16,186 nt of DNA from Propionibacterium sp. Its GTDB lineage: Bacteria; Actinomycetota; Actinomycetes; Propionibacteriales; Propionibacteriaceae. Positions 1 to 6,812 of this stretch are shown in pieces (position 1 is the stretch's first letter; the number at the start of each line of letters is the position of its first letter). The notes beneath the pieces were generated by a model. It made no database searches and was not told the DNA's origin. It saw nothing but the letters and a program-made list of their open reading frames with translations. The DNA lies in NCBI GenBank assembly GCA_012719335.1, contig JAAYAO010000206.1:1-16186 (forward strand). The letters run 5' to 3'. The position numbers and the translations under genes were made by a program.

Positions 1-161
1 CGGCCCTGCCGAAAACCCGCTCCGGCAAGATCCTGCGCAAGACCATGCGCGAGATCGCCGACGGGGCCGACGCCGTGGTGCCGTCCACGATCGAGGACAT
101 GCAGGTGCTCGACGACCTGCGTTCGGTGCTGACCGGCGGCCCCAAGCCGATGATCCGCTGA
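1..161 (+). CDS. prpE: Propionyl-CoA synthetase, C-terminal end (partial)
   Basis: Only the last 52 residues are in the window, read from base 3 to the TGA at 159-161; the 5' part lies outside. The fragment begins [20 protein letters not shown], which carries the C-terminal SGK motif of ANL-superfamily acyl-CoA synthetases. The lysine of this motif catalyses acyl-adenylate formation and is the site at which such enzymes are switched off by acylation in other bacteria. The continuation, with an IADG block and a [18 protein letters not shown] tail, resembles propionate-CoA ligases (PrpE) more than acetyl-CoA synthetases (Acs), which usually have an RRILRKIA pattern here. The expected reaction is propionate + ATP + CoA to propionyl-CoA in the cytoplasm. 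The family is clear; choosing PrpE over other short-chain ligases is inference from the tail only. Confidence 0.75.
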   Translation, partial: ALPKTRSGKILRKTMREIADGADAVVPSTIEDMQVLDDLRSVLTGGPKPMIR

Positions 162-163
162 GG

Positions 164-393
164 TTCGGTGGGCCCCAACGCTGGTTGAGCCGGTTCGTGC
201 TCGCACGAACCGCGTCGAAACCTCGCTGGTTGTCGCGCCGGTCGGGCTGGTTCGTGCTTGCCCGGGCCGTGTCGGAGTGCGGTGGGTGACGCCGGCCGGG
301 CTGGTTCGTGCTCGCCGAGGCCGCATTGGAGTCCGGTGGGTTCCAACGCTGGTTGAGCCGGTTCGTGCCGGCACGAACCGCGTCGAAACCTCG
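164..393. repeat. Array of four palindrome-bearing repeats (REP-like)
   Basis: The core GGTTCGTGC occurs at 192, 249, 303 and 360, a regular spacing of 57, 54 and 57 bases. The two outer copies (164-225 and 332-393) match at about 57 of 62 positions. Each holds an inverted repeat: copy one is GGTTCGTGC-TC-GCACGAACC (192-211) and copy four is a perfect 20-base palindrome, GGTTCGTGCCGGCACGAACC (360-379). Each is flanked by CTGGTTGAGC on the left and CGTCGAAACCTCG on the right. The two middle copies (about 237-290 and 291-341) resemble each other at 34 of 41 compared positions but have lost the right half of the palindrome. The array fills the gap between two convergent genes, so it may also act as a transcription terminator. 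I recall similar CTGGTTGAGCC...GTCGAAACC elements between genes in other actinomycetes, but cannot confirm this here. Confidence 0.8.
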
Positions 394-416
394 TGAGCTG
401 CCAGCCGAACCGGAAC

Positions 417-986
417 TCAGTTGCCCAGCAGCAGGTGTACCCCGGCCCGGCGGCAGGCCTCGCGCAGGGCTTGGGTGCGGTCTTCGTCCAGACCGACCCG
501 GTAGCCGGCCAGCGGGCCGACCGGTTCACCGTCGGTACGCAGCAGCTTGAGGTGCCAACCGGCTTGGACGTTGCCGAACCGCGGACGTGGGGTCTGGCCG
601 GGAATCATCGCGTCGCGGCGACGGCTGCGCCGGGTGACCGGGGCGACGTGCTCGGTCTCCATCCGGTCCAGTTCGCTCAGCGACACCTCCTCGGTGCGGC
701 CGACATGCGGACGTACGGTCAGTCGGTCGGATTCGAAACGCAGCGTCACCCCCGGCAGGTTGCGGTACTCGAGGATTCCCGAGGCGATGCTGATCGCCAA
801 CACGACCGCTCCGATCACCAGCCCGCCGGTGCCCATCTGGTCGCCGCGCAGCGACAACCAGAGGAAGAAGACACTGATCACCAGGCCGGCCGCCACCCAG
901 ATGAATGCCTGGACGTACTGCCCCGGGGTGGGGGACAGGTGCACGGTGTTCGGTTCGGCGCTCTGGTTCATGGGGTCATCCTGCAC
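417..986 (-). CDS. Small membrane protein with a soluble beta-rich C-terminal domain
   Basis: The product is 189 residues from a GTG at 986 that has a GGAG seven bases upstream. An ATG at 971 (184 residues, with AGGA seven bases upstream) is an equally plausible start. Two hydrophobic segments, about residues 24-46 and 54-72, form a membrane hairpin. A soluble tail follows that begins GVTLRFESDRLTVRPHVGR and alternates like beta strands, with a basic RRSRRRD stretch near residue 120. This layout, two membrane helices followed by a compact beta domain, is seen in bacterial PH-like membrane proteins. I infer that fold only from layout and recognise no motif. The gene overlaps the 3' end of the upstream GTPase gene by 11 bases with the GTG start, or lies 4 bases after it with the ATG, so the two are almost certainly co-transcribed. 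Function unknown. Confidence 0.8.
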   Translation of the reverse strand: MQDDPMNQSAEPNTVHLSPTPGQYVQAFIWVAAGLVISVFFLWLSLRGDQMGTGGLVIGAVVLAISIASGILEYRNLPGVTLRFESDRLTVRPHVGRTEEVSLSELDRMETEHVAPVTRRSRRRDAMIPGQTPRPRFGNVQAGWHLKLLRTDGEPVGPLAGYRVGLDEDRTQALREACRRAGVHLLLGN

Positions 987-2151
987 GGTTCGGCTCCGGG
1001 GGACGGGGCGGATCGTCGGTGGTGAGCACGTCGGCCTCCCGACGCACCCTGGGCATCCGTTTGCGGAACTCCTCGACGAACAGATCCTTCAACTGGGTGT
1101 TGTCCAGGGCCCCGTCCACCCCGCGCAACCCGCCCCGGGCGACACGCTGACAGACGGCCAGCCAGGCCTGCCCCATCGCGAAAGTGAGGCTGGAGGCGAC
1201 CCCGGCGCTGAGCGCGCCACCGGCCACCGTTCCGGCACCGGGGATGAACTTCAACAGCCCGGTGAAGGCGGCCCGTCCGCCCTGGGTGGCGGCGGTGGTG
1301 GAGGCGATCGCCGCCAGCGCGGCCCGTTCGAAACGGATGCCGTACAACTGGCCGATCCGGGCCATCATGCCCAACTGGATCGGCACCAGCATGGCGGCGT
1401 CGGAGAAGGGGATCGGGCTGGCCGCGGCGGCAACGGCCGCGGCGCTGGCCCCGGCGATCACCCGTTGCGCTTCCTTGCCCTTCCGGGCCAGGTCCACCGT
1501 TTGCGCCGCGTTGAGGGCGCTGGCGACTGCGTCCGGAGCAGCGTGAAAGGTGGCGTCGAGGACATCGGTCAAGCCGTGAACCGACTGACCAGTGAACTGA
1601 TCCCTCACTGCGTTGGTCATGAACGGGCGGCCGCCCAGAATCGGTAGGTCCATCGCGATGATCGACTCGGCCAGGGTCACCGCATCGGGGTGGAACAGGT
1701 CACCGTTCTTCGGCACCTGGGTGAAGACCAGGATCACCGGCACGTCCAGTTCGTCCAGCTTGCGGATGAAGGCTGCCTCGGCCGCCTCGAAGCGCCGGTC
1801 CATCCCGCGGACGCAGTACCAGGCGGCGTGGATCTGCTCGAACAGTGGCCGGCGGCGCATCTCCTTGATCGACTTCTCCAGGTCCTTCAACAGGTCCTTG
1901 TCGTCCCGGCCGATCTCCAGGCCCCGGGTGTCGAGCAGGCCCAGGTGGCCGCGGCGGTCCAGGTAGAGGTGGCTGCCCTGGGTGACCGGTTCACCGATGC
2001 CCGTGCGCGCGACCTCGGCGCCGAAGATCGCGTTGACCAGCGTCGACTTGCCGACCCCCGTCTTGCCGAAGATGCCCAGGTTCACCCGCCCCAGCGCAGC
2101 GGCCTGCTTGTCGAACTCCGCACGGAAGGAGTCGGTGATCCAGTCGGTCAT
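976..2151 (-). CDS. P-loop GTPase with DUF697-like C-terminal domain
   Basis: The product is 391 residues from the ATG at 2151. An in-frame start further out at 2226 is rejected because it would translate through the hairpin at 2193-2237. The P-loop GKTGVGKST is at residues 29-37, followed by a switch-II-like DTRG (74-77). The G4 position reads FTQVPKNGD rather than the usual NKxD, so the guanine-specificity motif is unorthodox. After residue about 225 there is a long Ala/Gly-rich hydrophobic part with PIPFSDAAMLVPIQLGMMAR, which resembles the DUF697 (YcjF-type) domain of membrane-associated GTPases. The tail is charged and proline-rich. The family is the Era/dynamin-like GTPases of unknown cellular role; membrane association is inferred. 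No strong ribosome binding site precedes the ATG. The downstream overlapping gene encodes a small membrane protein, a likely partner. Confidence 0.88.
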   Translation of the reverse strand: MTDWITDSFRAEFDKQAAALGRVNLGIFGKTGVGKSTLVNAIFGAEVARTGIGEPVTQGSHLYLDRRGHLGLLDTRGLEIGRDDKDLLKDLEKSIKEMRRRPLFEQIHAAWYCVRGMDRRFEAAEAAFIRKLDELDVPVILVFTQVPKNGDLFHPDAVTLAESIIAMDLPILGGRPFMTNAVRDQFTGQSVHGLTDVLDATFHAAPDAVASALNAAQTVDLARKGKEAQRVIAGASAAAVAAAASPIPFSDAAMLVPIQLGMMARIGQLYGIRFERAALAAIASTTAATQGGRAAFTGLLKFIPGAGTVAGGALSAGVASSLTFAMGQAWLAVCQRVARGGLRGVDGALDNTQLKDLFVEEFRKRMPRVRREADVLTTDDPPRPPEPNRAG

Positions 2152-2192
2152 ATCGACAATGGTACGGCCCGCTCCGGGGGCGGACGGTGGAT

Positions 2193-2237
2193 AGTGGGGA
2201 TGGTTATCCCGCGTGGGGCGGGACAACCATCCCCACT
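2193..2237. repeat. Hairpin repeat, copy A
   Basis: Arms 2193-2212 and 2218-2237 pair over 20 positions with one A/C mismatch, around a 5-base loop (2213-2217). The arm core is TGGGGATGGTTATCCCGC. A second copy with almost the same arms lies at 3265-3305. Copy A sits 6 bases beyond the stop of the AbiEi-DUF559 gene and about 41 bases upstream of the GTPase start. It lacks a U-tract, so it is not a classic intrinsic terminator, but it could stop or stabilise the minus-strand transcript. Its recurrence suggests a dispersed palindromic repeat. Confidence 0.85.
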
Positions 2238-2243
2238 AATCGG

Positions 2244-3188
2244 TCACGGGTGCTGCTCCGGTACGTGACGGCATCGGCGGCAGGGTGTGACCGGGCCGGT
2301 CCAGCCCATTGCAGTGAGCAACGAGCCCACGCAGACCGCCACCTCGCACGGCGTGACCTGGCAATCCGGCCACCCGAACCGCAGGGTGGTCGTTCCACGG
2401 AGCTGGTGGTAATTGTCCCGACGCATGTCACGGAATCGCCCTTCATACTCGTGGCCCAAACGGCCATCCAGCTCCACCACCAGTCCGTGGCGATAATGCA
2501 CATCGATGCGGTATCCGCCGCTGTGTATCTGGCGTTCGCCACGGGGAAGGCCATGAGCCCGCTCCACATCGCGCAGGTAGAGCAGCTCCAGTGGGCTGTG
2601 CGCACCGGCGCCGACATCGGCCAGCAGCTCGAGCAGCTCTCGGCGCGCAGGGTGGCGTGCCGTGGCGTCGAGCTCGCGACGCAAACGCCGGGTCGTGGTG
2701 CGGCCGCTGCCGACAGCCTTGGTCACCCAGTGCGCCGACTGGTCGGGCCGGACACTACACAGGTCGAGCACGGTGCGCTCGAGACCCACCCGGGGCGGAG
2801 TGCGCATCACCCGGAAGGGCACGCGGCTGCGTTCGAAGGACCACGCTGCCTCGGCCCGGTAAGAACGTCGGTTGTGGGGCAGGCGAATGGTGATCGGCGT
2901 AGGCGCCTGCGCAGTCAGCTGCCAGGCATGGGCTGCGGCCGATCCGGCCAATCCGGAACCCTCACCGGCCATCAGCACCCCGGCCCAGGCGAGTGCCTCC
3001 CACGGTGGCTCCAGAGGTGAGGTGTAGTAGACGCCGCGGGCCAAACGAGTCCAATGGCCGCTGTTCAGCAGACCCGACACAGTGTGCTTGGACAGGCCGA
3101 GTCCGACTGCTTGCTCGTGACTGAGTACGCCGCCTTGCAGGCGGGCCAGATGGGTGGCATGGGCTGGGGGCGGGGTTCGGGTGCTCAT
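2244..3188 (-). CDS. AbiEi-type winged-helix protein fused to DUF559 nuclease-like domain
   Basis: The product is 314 residues from the ATG at 3188, preceded by a close GAGGGG. The reading frame stays open upstream to 3755, but that part crosses the hairpin at 3265-3305 and the neighbouring gene and is unlikely to be translated. Residues 10-55 (LARLQGGVLSHEQAVGLGLS and on to LARGVYY) match the N-terminal winged helix of AbiEi-type antitoxin domains. Residues 200-280 match DUF559, a Vsr-like PD-(D/E)XK nuclease fold: E201 in SPLELLYLRDVE, D229 in YRIDVHY, E239 and D241 in VVELDGRLGH, then RDMRRDN. These acidic residues fit the metal site of that fold. No AbiEii-type toxin is adjacent, so a toxin-antitoxin role is not supported. 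Of the first 60 codons 17 end in A/T, against 7 of 60 in the argE-like gene, and hairpins bracket the gene. Both fit recent acquisition. Its true role is unknown. Confidence 0.85.
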   Translation of the reverse strand: MSTRTPPPAHATHLARLQGGVLSHEQAVGLGLSKHTVSGLLNSGHWTRLARGVYYTSPLEPPWEALAWAGVLMAGEGSGLAGSAAAHAWQLTAQAPTPITIRLPHNRRSYRAEAAWSFERSRVPFRVMRTPPRVGLERTVLDLCSVRPDQSAHWVTKAVGSGRTTTRRLRRELDATARHPARRELLELLADVGAGAHSPLELLYLRDVERAHGLPRGERQIHSGGYRIDVHYRHGLVVELDGRLGHEYEGRFRDMRRDNYHQLRGTTTLRFGWPDCQVTPCEVAVCVGSLLTAMGWTGPVTPCRRCRHVPEQHP

Positions 3189-3264
3189 ACCCCTCACGGT
3201 GGTCAGCAACAGCGTGGTTTTACCGGGGCCCGGCGAAGGCTGTGGAAAAGCCGCCGCTTCGGAT

Positions 3265-3305
3265 TGGGGATGGTTGTCCCGCGCTGGGCGGGAGAACCAT
3301 CCCCA
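3265..3305. repeat. Hairpin repeat, copy B
   Basis: Arms 3265-3282 and 3288-3305 pair over 18 positions with one G/G mismatch, around a 5-base loop (3283-3287). The left arm reads TGGGGATGGTTGTCCCGC. It differs from copy A (2193-2237) mainly at the mismatched position and in the loop. It lies 20 bases beyond the stop of the DUF4031-HD gene and 76 bases upstream of the AbiEi-DUF559 start. It could therefore end the upstream transcript and at the same time bound the AbiEi-DUF559 gene. Confidence 0.85.
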
Positions 3306-3325
3306 CTGTGGAGGGCTCGGGCGGA

Positions 3326-4222
3326 TCAGCCGTCGAGACGGGCCAGTTCCTCGCCCAGATTCCGGTCCGAGGCGGCCCGCCAGGTGTCGAAGCCGACCGC
3401 GGTGTGGAAGCGCGGCTCCAAGTCCAACAGGTGCTGCACCACTTGGCGGCGGCCGGTTCGGAACTGATCGGGCGGCACCTGCCGGTACTCGGCCTGCACC
3501 TGCCGGGTGTATTCGCGGTAACGCTCGGCCGACGCCCCCAGAATCGCCAGGTCGGCGTCGATCATCGCGGTGCCGGCTTCGTCGGCCGGGTCGGGGTTGT
3601 GCAACCGGGTGAGCCGGACGAGCCGGGCCACCTCGTCGACCTCGGCATCGGGGAGCCGGCCGTCCAGCGTCTCCTCGGCCAGCACCGCGGAGCGCTCCTC
3701 GTTGTCGGCCGCCGTCGGGTCGTAGATCGCATCGTGGAACCACGCCGACAACCACACCGCCCGGGGGAACCGGCCGAACGGCACCTCCCGGGTCGTCAAC
3801 GTCACCAGCGCATCCAGCACCTCGGTCAGGTGCTGCATGGTGTGGTAGCGGCGATGCCGCTCACACCACCGGTCCAACACCGCACGGCCCAGGTCGGGGG
3901 CCTCCGGCATCAGCCGTCGCCACCGGGCCAGCAACCGATCGGCCACCGCCCCCAACTCGGCCGAATGCTGCTGCTTGGTGAACCGCAAACCCGACGCCCG
4001 CAACCGCCGCACCAGTTCGGGGCTGCGCACCTCCACCGCACCGTGCTCCACCGCGCGGCGGTACAACCGCTCCGGAATGTCGTAATGGTCACGGTCGAAG
4101 GCGGCCGGGGGCAGCCCGATCCGCTCGGCGAAGGCGTGCAGCTCATCGAGCGAACTGTCCGAGACCAGGTGCGAGAACACCGTGCCGTGCGCCGGCCACA
4201 GCGGTGGGTCGATCAGAATCAT
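3326..4222 (-). CDS. DUF4031 domain fused to HD-superfamily phosphohydrolase
   Basis: The product is 298 residues from the ATG at 4222. Residues 1-85 begin MILIDPPLWPAHGTVFSHLV and match DUF4031, a short domain of unknown function. Residues 90-298 match the predicted metal-dependent HD phosphohydrolases of the COG4339 type. The metal ligands visible are H127 in RRYHTMQH, H131, the H163-D164 pair in WFHDAIYDP, N174-E175-E176, and an aspartate in MIDADL (220-225). The likely reaction is hydrolysis of a phosphomonoester or nucleotide; the substrate is unknown. The gene starts 7 bases after the stop of yqeY, so both are probably one transcript. The hairpin at 3265-3305 lies beyond its stop. As an alternative, the two domains are often separate neighbouring proteins in relatives, so the fusion itself is the unusual feature. 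Confidence 0.87.
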   Translation of the reverse strand: MILIDPPLWPAHGTVFSHLVSDSSLDELHAFAERIGLPPAAFDRDHYDIPERLYRRAVEHGAVEVRSPELVRRLRASGLRFTKQQHSAELGAVADRLLARWRRLMPEAPDLGRAVLDRWCERHRRYHTMQHLTEVLDALVTLTTREVPFGRFPRAVWLSAWFHDAIYDPTAADNEERSAVLAEETLDGRLPDAEVDEVARLVRLTRLHNPDPADEAGTAMIDADLAILGASAERYREYTRQVQAEYRQVPPDQFRTGRRQVVQHLLDLEPRFHTAVGFDTWRAASDRNLGEELARLDG

Positions 4223-4229
4223 CCCGAGG

Positions 4230-4697
4230 TCAGCCCAACGCGGCCTTCACCTTGGCCGCAACCACCTTGCCCTCGGCCCGGCCCGCGGCGCGCTCGTTGA
4301 CCGCCTTGACCAACTGACCCATCTGCTTCATGGCCGGGGCTTCGCCGTGCTCGGTGGTGTAGGCGGCCACCGCCTCGTCGACCAAGCCCTGGATCTCGTC
4401 GTCGGACAACGGCCGGGGCAGGTAACCGGTGAGGATCTCGGCCTCGGCGAGTTCCTTCTCGGCCAGTTCGGGACGGCCACCGTCGCTGTAGGCCTCGGCC
4501 GATTCCTTGCGCTTGCGAACCTCCCGGTTGATCACCGTGAGTTCCTCGGCGTCGGACAGTTCACGCGCCTCGGCACCGGCGACCTCCTCGGTGGTGATCG
4601 CGGACAACGCCATCCGAATCACGTTCAGCCGCTCGGAATCGCGCGCCTTCATCGCATCCTTCATGTCCGCCCGCAGGCGACTCTTCAGCTCGGCCAC
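4230..4697 (-). CDS. GatB/YqeY-domain protein
   Basis: The product is 155 residues from a GTG at 4697 with AGGA seven bases upstream. The usual YqeY length is about 150, which supports this start. Family marks are the N-terminal helical ELKSRLRADMKDAMKARDSE, a central VRKRKESAEAY, the ILTGYLPRPLSDDEI segment and a C-terminal MKQMGQLVKAV. The domain resembles the tail of GatB, the amidotransferase subunit that makes Gln-tRNA or Asn-tRNA, where it contacts tRNA. Free-standing YqeY proteins are widespread, with a role that is not settled. It is the first gene of a minus-strand pair with the DUF4031-HD gene and diverges from the argE-like gene across a 111-base gap. Confidence 0.93.
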   Translation of the reverse strand: MAELKSRLRADMKDAMKARDSERLNVIRMALSAITTEEVAGAEARELSDAEELTVINREVRKRKESAEAYSDGGRPELAEKELAEAEILTGYLPRPLSDDEIQGLVDEAVAAYTTEHGEAPAMKQMGQLVKAVNERAAGRAEGKVVAAKVKAALG

Positions 4698-4808
4698 AGT
4701 CTCGTCCTTTCGATAACGCGTCGACTTTACTGCCCGGACGAAACCCGTCACCACTCGTTTGTGACGTGCCACGCCCCTAGGCTGAGCACTCGAACCGAAA
4801 GGGGACCC
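4698..4808. promoter_or_regulatory. Divergent promoter region between yqeY and the argE-like gene
   Basis: The 111-base gap separates two divergent genes and must hold both promoters. For the plus strand, TAGGCT at 4778-4783 fits the actinobacterial -10 consensus TANNNT and would put a start about 20 bases before the ATG at 4809. The ribosome binding site AAAGGGG is at 4798-4804. For the minus strand, TAAAGT (4729 to 4724) is a candidate -10 for yqeY. No convincing -35 was seen for either, so exact sites are tentative. Confidence 0.35.
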
Positions 4809-5975
4809 ATGACCCGGATGCCACGTTCCGTCGACTGGCTGCAACGCCTGGTGGCCCACGACACCACCAGCCGCGGACCCAACCAACCGCTGATCGACGA
4901 GGTCGCCGAGTACCTGACCGGGCTCGGTGTGACCACCCACGTCCGGCCGCACCCCGACCAGCCGGGCAAGGCGAATCTGGTCGCGACGATCCCGGCCGCC
5001 GACGGGGGCAGCGCCGGGGGAGTGCTGCTGTCGGGGCACACCGACGTGGTGCCCGTCGACGGGCAGGACTGGAGCTCCGACCCGTGGGTCGCGACCCTGG
5101 TGGACGACCGGATCGTGGGTCGCGGCACCGCCGACATGAAGGGCTTCCTGGCGGTGGTGCTGGAAGCGGTGCCCGCGATGCTGGCCGAGCCACTGAACCG
5201 GCCGGTGCACCTGGCGCTCAGCTACGACGAGGAACTCGGCTGTCTGGGGGCCGGTGACCTGGTGGACTGTTTCGCCGAAGTGGGCATCTCACCCGAGGTC
5301 GGGTTCGTCGGCGAACCGACCGGGATGCGGGTGATCCGGGCCCACAAATCCAGCTATGTTGCCGAAGCGGTGTTCACCGGTGTCGCGGCCCACTCCTCGT
5401 TGACCAACCAGGGCGTCAACGCCATCGAGTACGCCGCCGAACTGGTGCGCTGGTGCCGGGACCGGGCCGACCGGTGGCGCACCGAGGGGCCCTTCGACGA
5501 AGCCTTCCCGATCGCCTACACCACGATGAGCGTGAACACCATCGACGGCGGTATCGCACAGAACACCGTGCCCGATCGGTGCGTGCTGCGCTTCGAATAC
5601 CGGGCGATCGGGGCGGTCGACCCGGATGCCGTGCTGGCCGAGGCGGAGCAGTTCATCGCCGGTCTGGACGAACGGATGCGGGCCGAGGACGAACGTGCCG
5701 GGGCGCGGTTATCGGTGCTGGCCCGGGTGCCCGGGTTGGACACCTCGGACGGGCCGGTGACCCGGCTGTGCCGTGACCTGGGTCTGGAAATCCTGCCCGA
5801 CAAGGTCACTTATGGCACCGAGGCGGGGATGTTCTCCGAGGCCGGGGTGGACACCGTGGTGTGCGGCCCGGGCGACATCGCGGTGGCCCATGCCGCCGAC
5901 GAGTACGTCACCCTCGATCAGTTGCGGGCCTGCGAGGACTTCATCGATCGCCTGATCGACCTGCTGCGTCGCTGA
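4809..5975 (+). CDS. argE: M20-family deacylase, acetylornithine deacetylase-like
   Basis: The product is 388 residues from an ATG with AAAGGGG four bases upstream; E. coli ArgE is of similar length. The zinc-site residues fall almost where they do in ArgE: H77 and D79 in SGHTDVVPVDG, D109 in GRGTADMKGF, the E141-E142 pair in SYDEELGCLG, E169 in VGEPTG and H361 in IAVAHAADEYV. These proteins remove an acyl group from an N-acyl amino acid using two zinc ions in the cytoplasm. ArgE makes ornithine from N-acetylornithine. The gene stands alone rather than in an arginine cluster, and most actinomycetes recycle the acetyl group with ArgJ. It may therefore act on other N-acyl amino acids or in catabolism. 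It ends 3 bases before the stop of the convergent membrane-protein gene. Confidence 0.85.
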   Translation: MTRMPRSVDWLQRLVAHDTTSRGPNQPLIDEVAEYLTGLGVTTHVRPHPDQPGKANLVATIPAADGGSAGGVLLSGHTDVVPVDGQDWSSDPWVATLVDDRIVGRGTADMKGFLAVVLEAVPAMLAEPLNRPVHLALSYDEELGCLGAGDLVDCFAEVGISPEVGFVGEPTGMRVIRAHKSSYVAEAVFTGVAAHSSLTNQGVNAIEYAAELVRWCRDRADRWRTEGPFDEAFPIAYTTMSVNTIDGGIAQNTVPDRCVLRFEYRAIGAVDPDAVLAEAEQFIAGLDERMRAEDERAGARLSVLARVPGLDTSDGPVTRLCRDLGLEILPDKVTYGTEAGMFSEAGVDTVVCGPGDIAVAHAADEYVTLDQLRACEDFIDRLIDLLRR

Positions 5976-5978
5976 GAC

Positions 5979-6782
5979 TCACAGCGTCATGATGATGCGC
6001 ACCACGAAAGCGGCAATGGTGAGCACCAGCACGAAGACACCCCAGCCGATCCGGGCGGCCGGGTTCCGGTAGGACTTGGCGCCGGCGATCAGGAGCATGC
6101 CGGCCAACAGCGGGATCAGGGTCGCGACCGGTTCGATGAACACCAGCAGGATCAACAACAGCGACACCCACGGCAGCCCGCCCTTGCGGGCGTTGATGGG
6201 CTCGGTGCGCTGTTGCGGACGGGGCCGCAACGGTTGGTGCCGGCCCGGCGCGACCGGCTGACCGGTCGGCGGGGGGAAGGTCTGCAATTGGGCTTGTGGT
6301 GGCCGAACCTCGTCCGTGCCGACCGGGCGTGCGCCACGCAACTGTTGCGAACCCCGCGGGCCCCCGGGACGCACCCGGGCCGGTCCGTCGGGACGCGGGG
6401 GGCGGGGCCGGTGCCGTTCGGTCTGCTCCATCTGCACCCGGGACGGGAAGGGCTCGGCATCCGGCGTCGCCGGCCGGTCGAGGTCGACCGGGGGCAGCGG
6501 ATCGGCCGGCTTCGGTGGTGCCACCGGCTCGGGACGCACCGGCAGCGGGCCCTCCTGCACGGTGCGCGAGTACCGTTCCCAGGCCTCCGGGGGGCGATCG
6601 TGTTCCCACGGGTACGGGGTGCTGCGACCGTGCAGCGGTTCCCACTGCAGCCGTCCGGCGCCCACCCCCGGCGCCCGCCAGGAGTTCGTGTCCGGGAACC
6701 GGGTGTCCGCGCTGGGACGCTCGTACTGCGGCAGCCCGTAACTGGGGGTGTAGTACTTCGGGCTCGCGGTGGGACTGCTCAT
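5979..6782 (-). CDS. Proline-rich protein with C-terminal membrane segments
   Basis: The product is 267 residues from the ATG at 6782; no clear ribosome binding site is present, so the start is tentative. Residues 1-200 are low-complexity and disordered in character, rich in Pro, Arg, Gln and Gly, with short Tyr-containing repeats at the N-terminus (KYYTPSYGLPQYERP). From residue 204 there are hydrophobic segments at about 205-235 (probably two short helices split at a proline) and 246-264. The protein therefore seems to hang a long soluble tail from a C-terminal membrane anchor. I recognise no family. It follows the sixA-like gene by 30 bases on the same strand and is probably co-transcribed with it. 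It converges with the argE-like gene, with 3 bases between the two stops. Confidence 0.75.
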   Translation of the reverse strand: MSSPTASPKYYTPSYGLPQYERPSADTRFPDTNSWRAPGVGAGRLQWEPLHGRSTPYPWEHDRPPEAWERYSRTVQEGPLPVRPEPVAPPKPADPLPPVDLDRPATPDAEPFPSRVQMEQTERHRPRPPRPDGPARVRPGGPRGSQQLRGARPVGTDEVRPPQAQLQTFPPPTGQPVAPGRHQPLRPRPQQRTEPINARKGGLPWVSLLLILLVFIEPVATLIPLLAGMLLIAGAKSYRNPAARIGWGVFVLVLTIAAFVVRIIMTL

Positions 6783-6812
6783 CGGGCCATTGTCGTGGGT
6801 CGGCGGGCCATC

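Noticed and set aside
164..393. CRISPR-like array
   Set aside because: Only four units spaced at 54-57 bases, with two decayed, the region between them also repetitive, and no cas genes; the palindromic core fits a REP-like repeat instead.
393..1647. Long plus-strand frames opposite the GTPase and the small membrane protein
   Set aside because: They are antisense to genes with a P-loop and membrane helices and carry no recognisable domain.
3189..3755. Upstream extension of the AbiEi-DUF559 frame
   Set aside because: It would cross the hairpin at 3265-3305 and overlap the DUF4031-HD gene; the added residues match no domain.
3242..4300. A 352-codon plus-strand frame opposite the DUF4031-HD gene
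   Set aside because: The minus-strand protein has clear HD metal ligands; the plus frame has none and starts inside a hairpin repeat.
4809..5975. Succinyl-diaminopimelate desuccinylase (DapE)
   Set aside because: Length and metal-site spacing follow ArgE closely, though the M20 deacylases are hard to separate without a tree.
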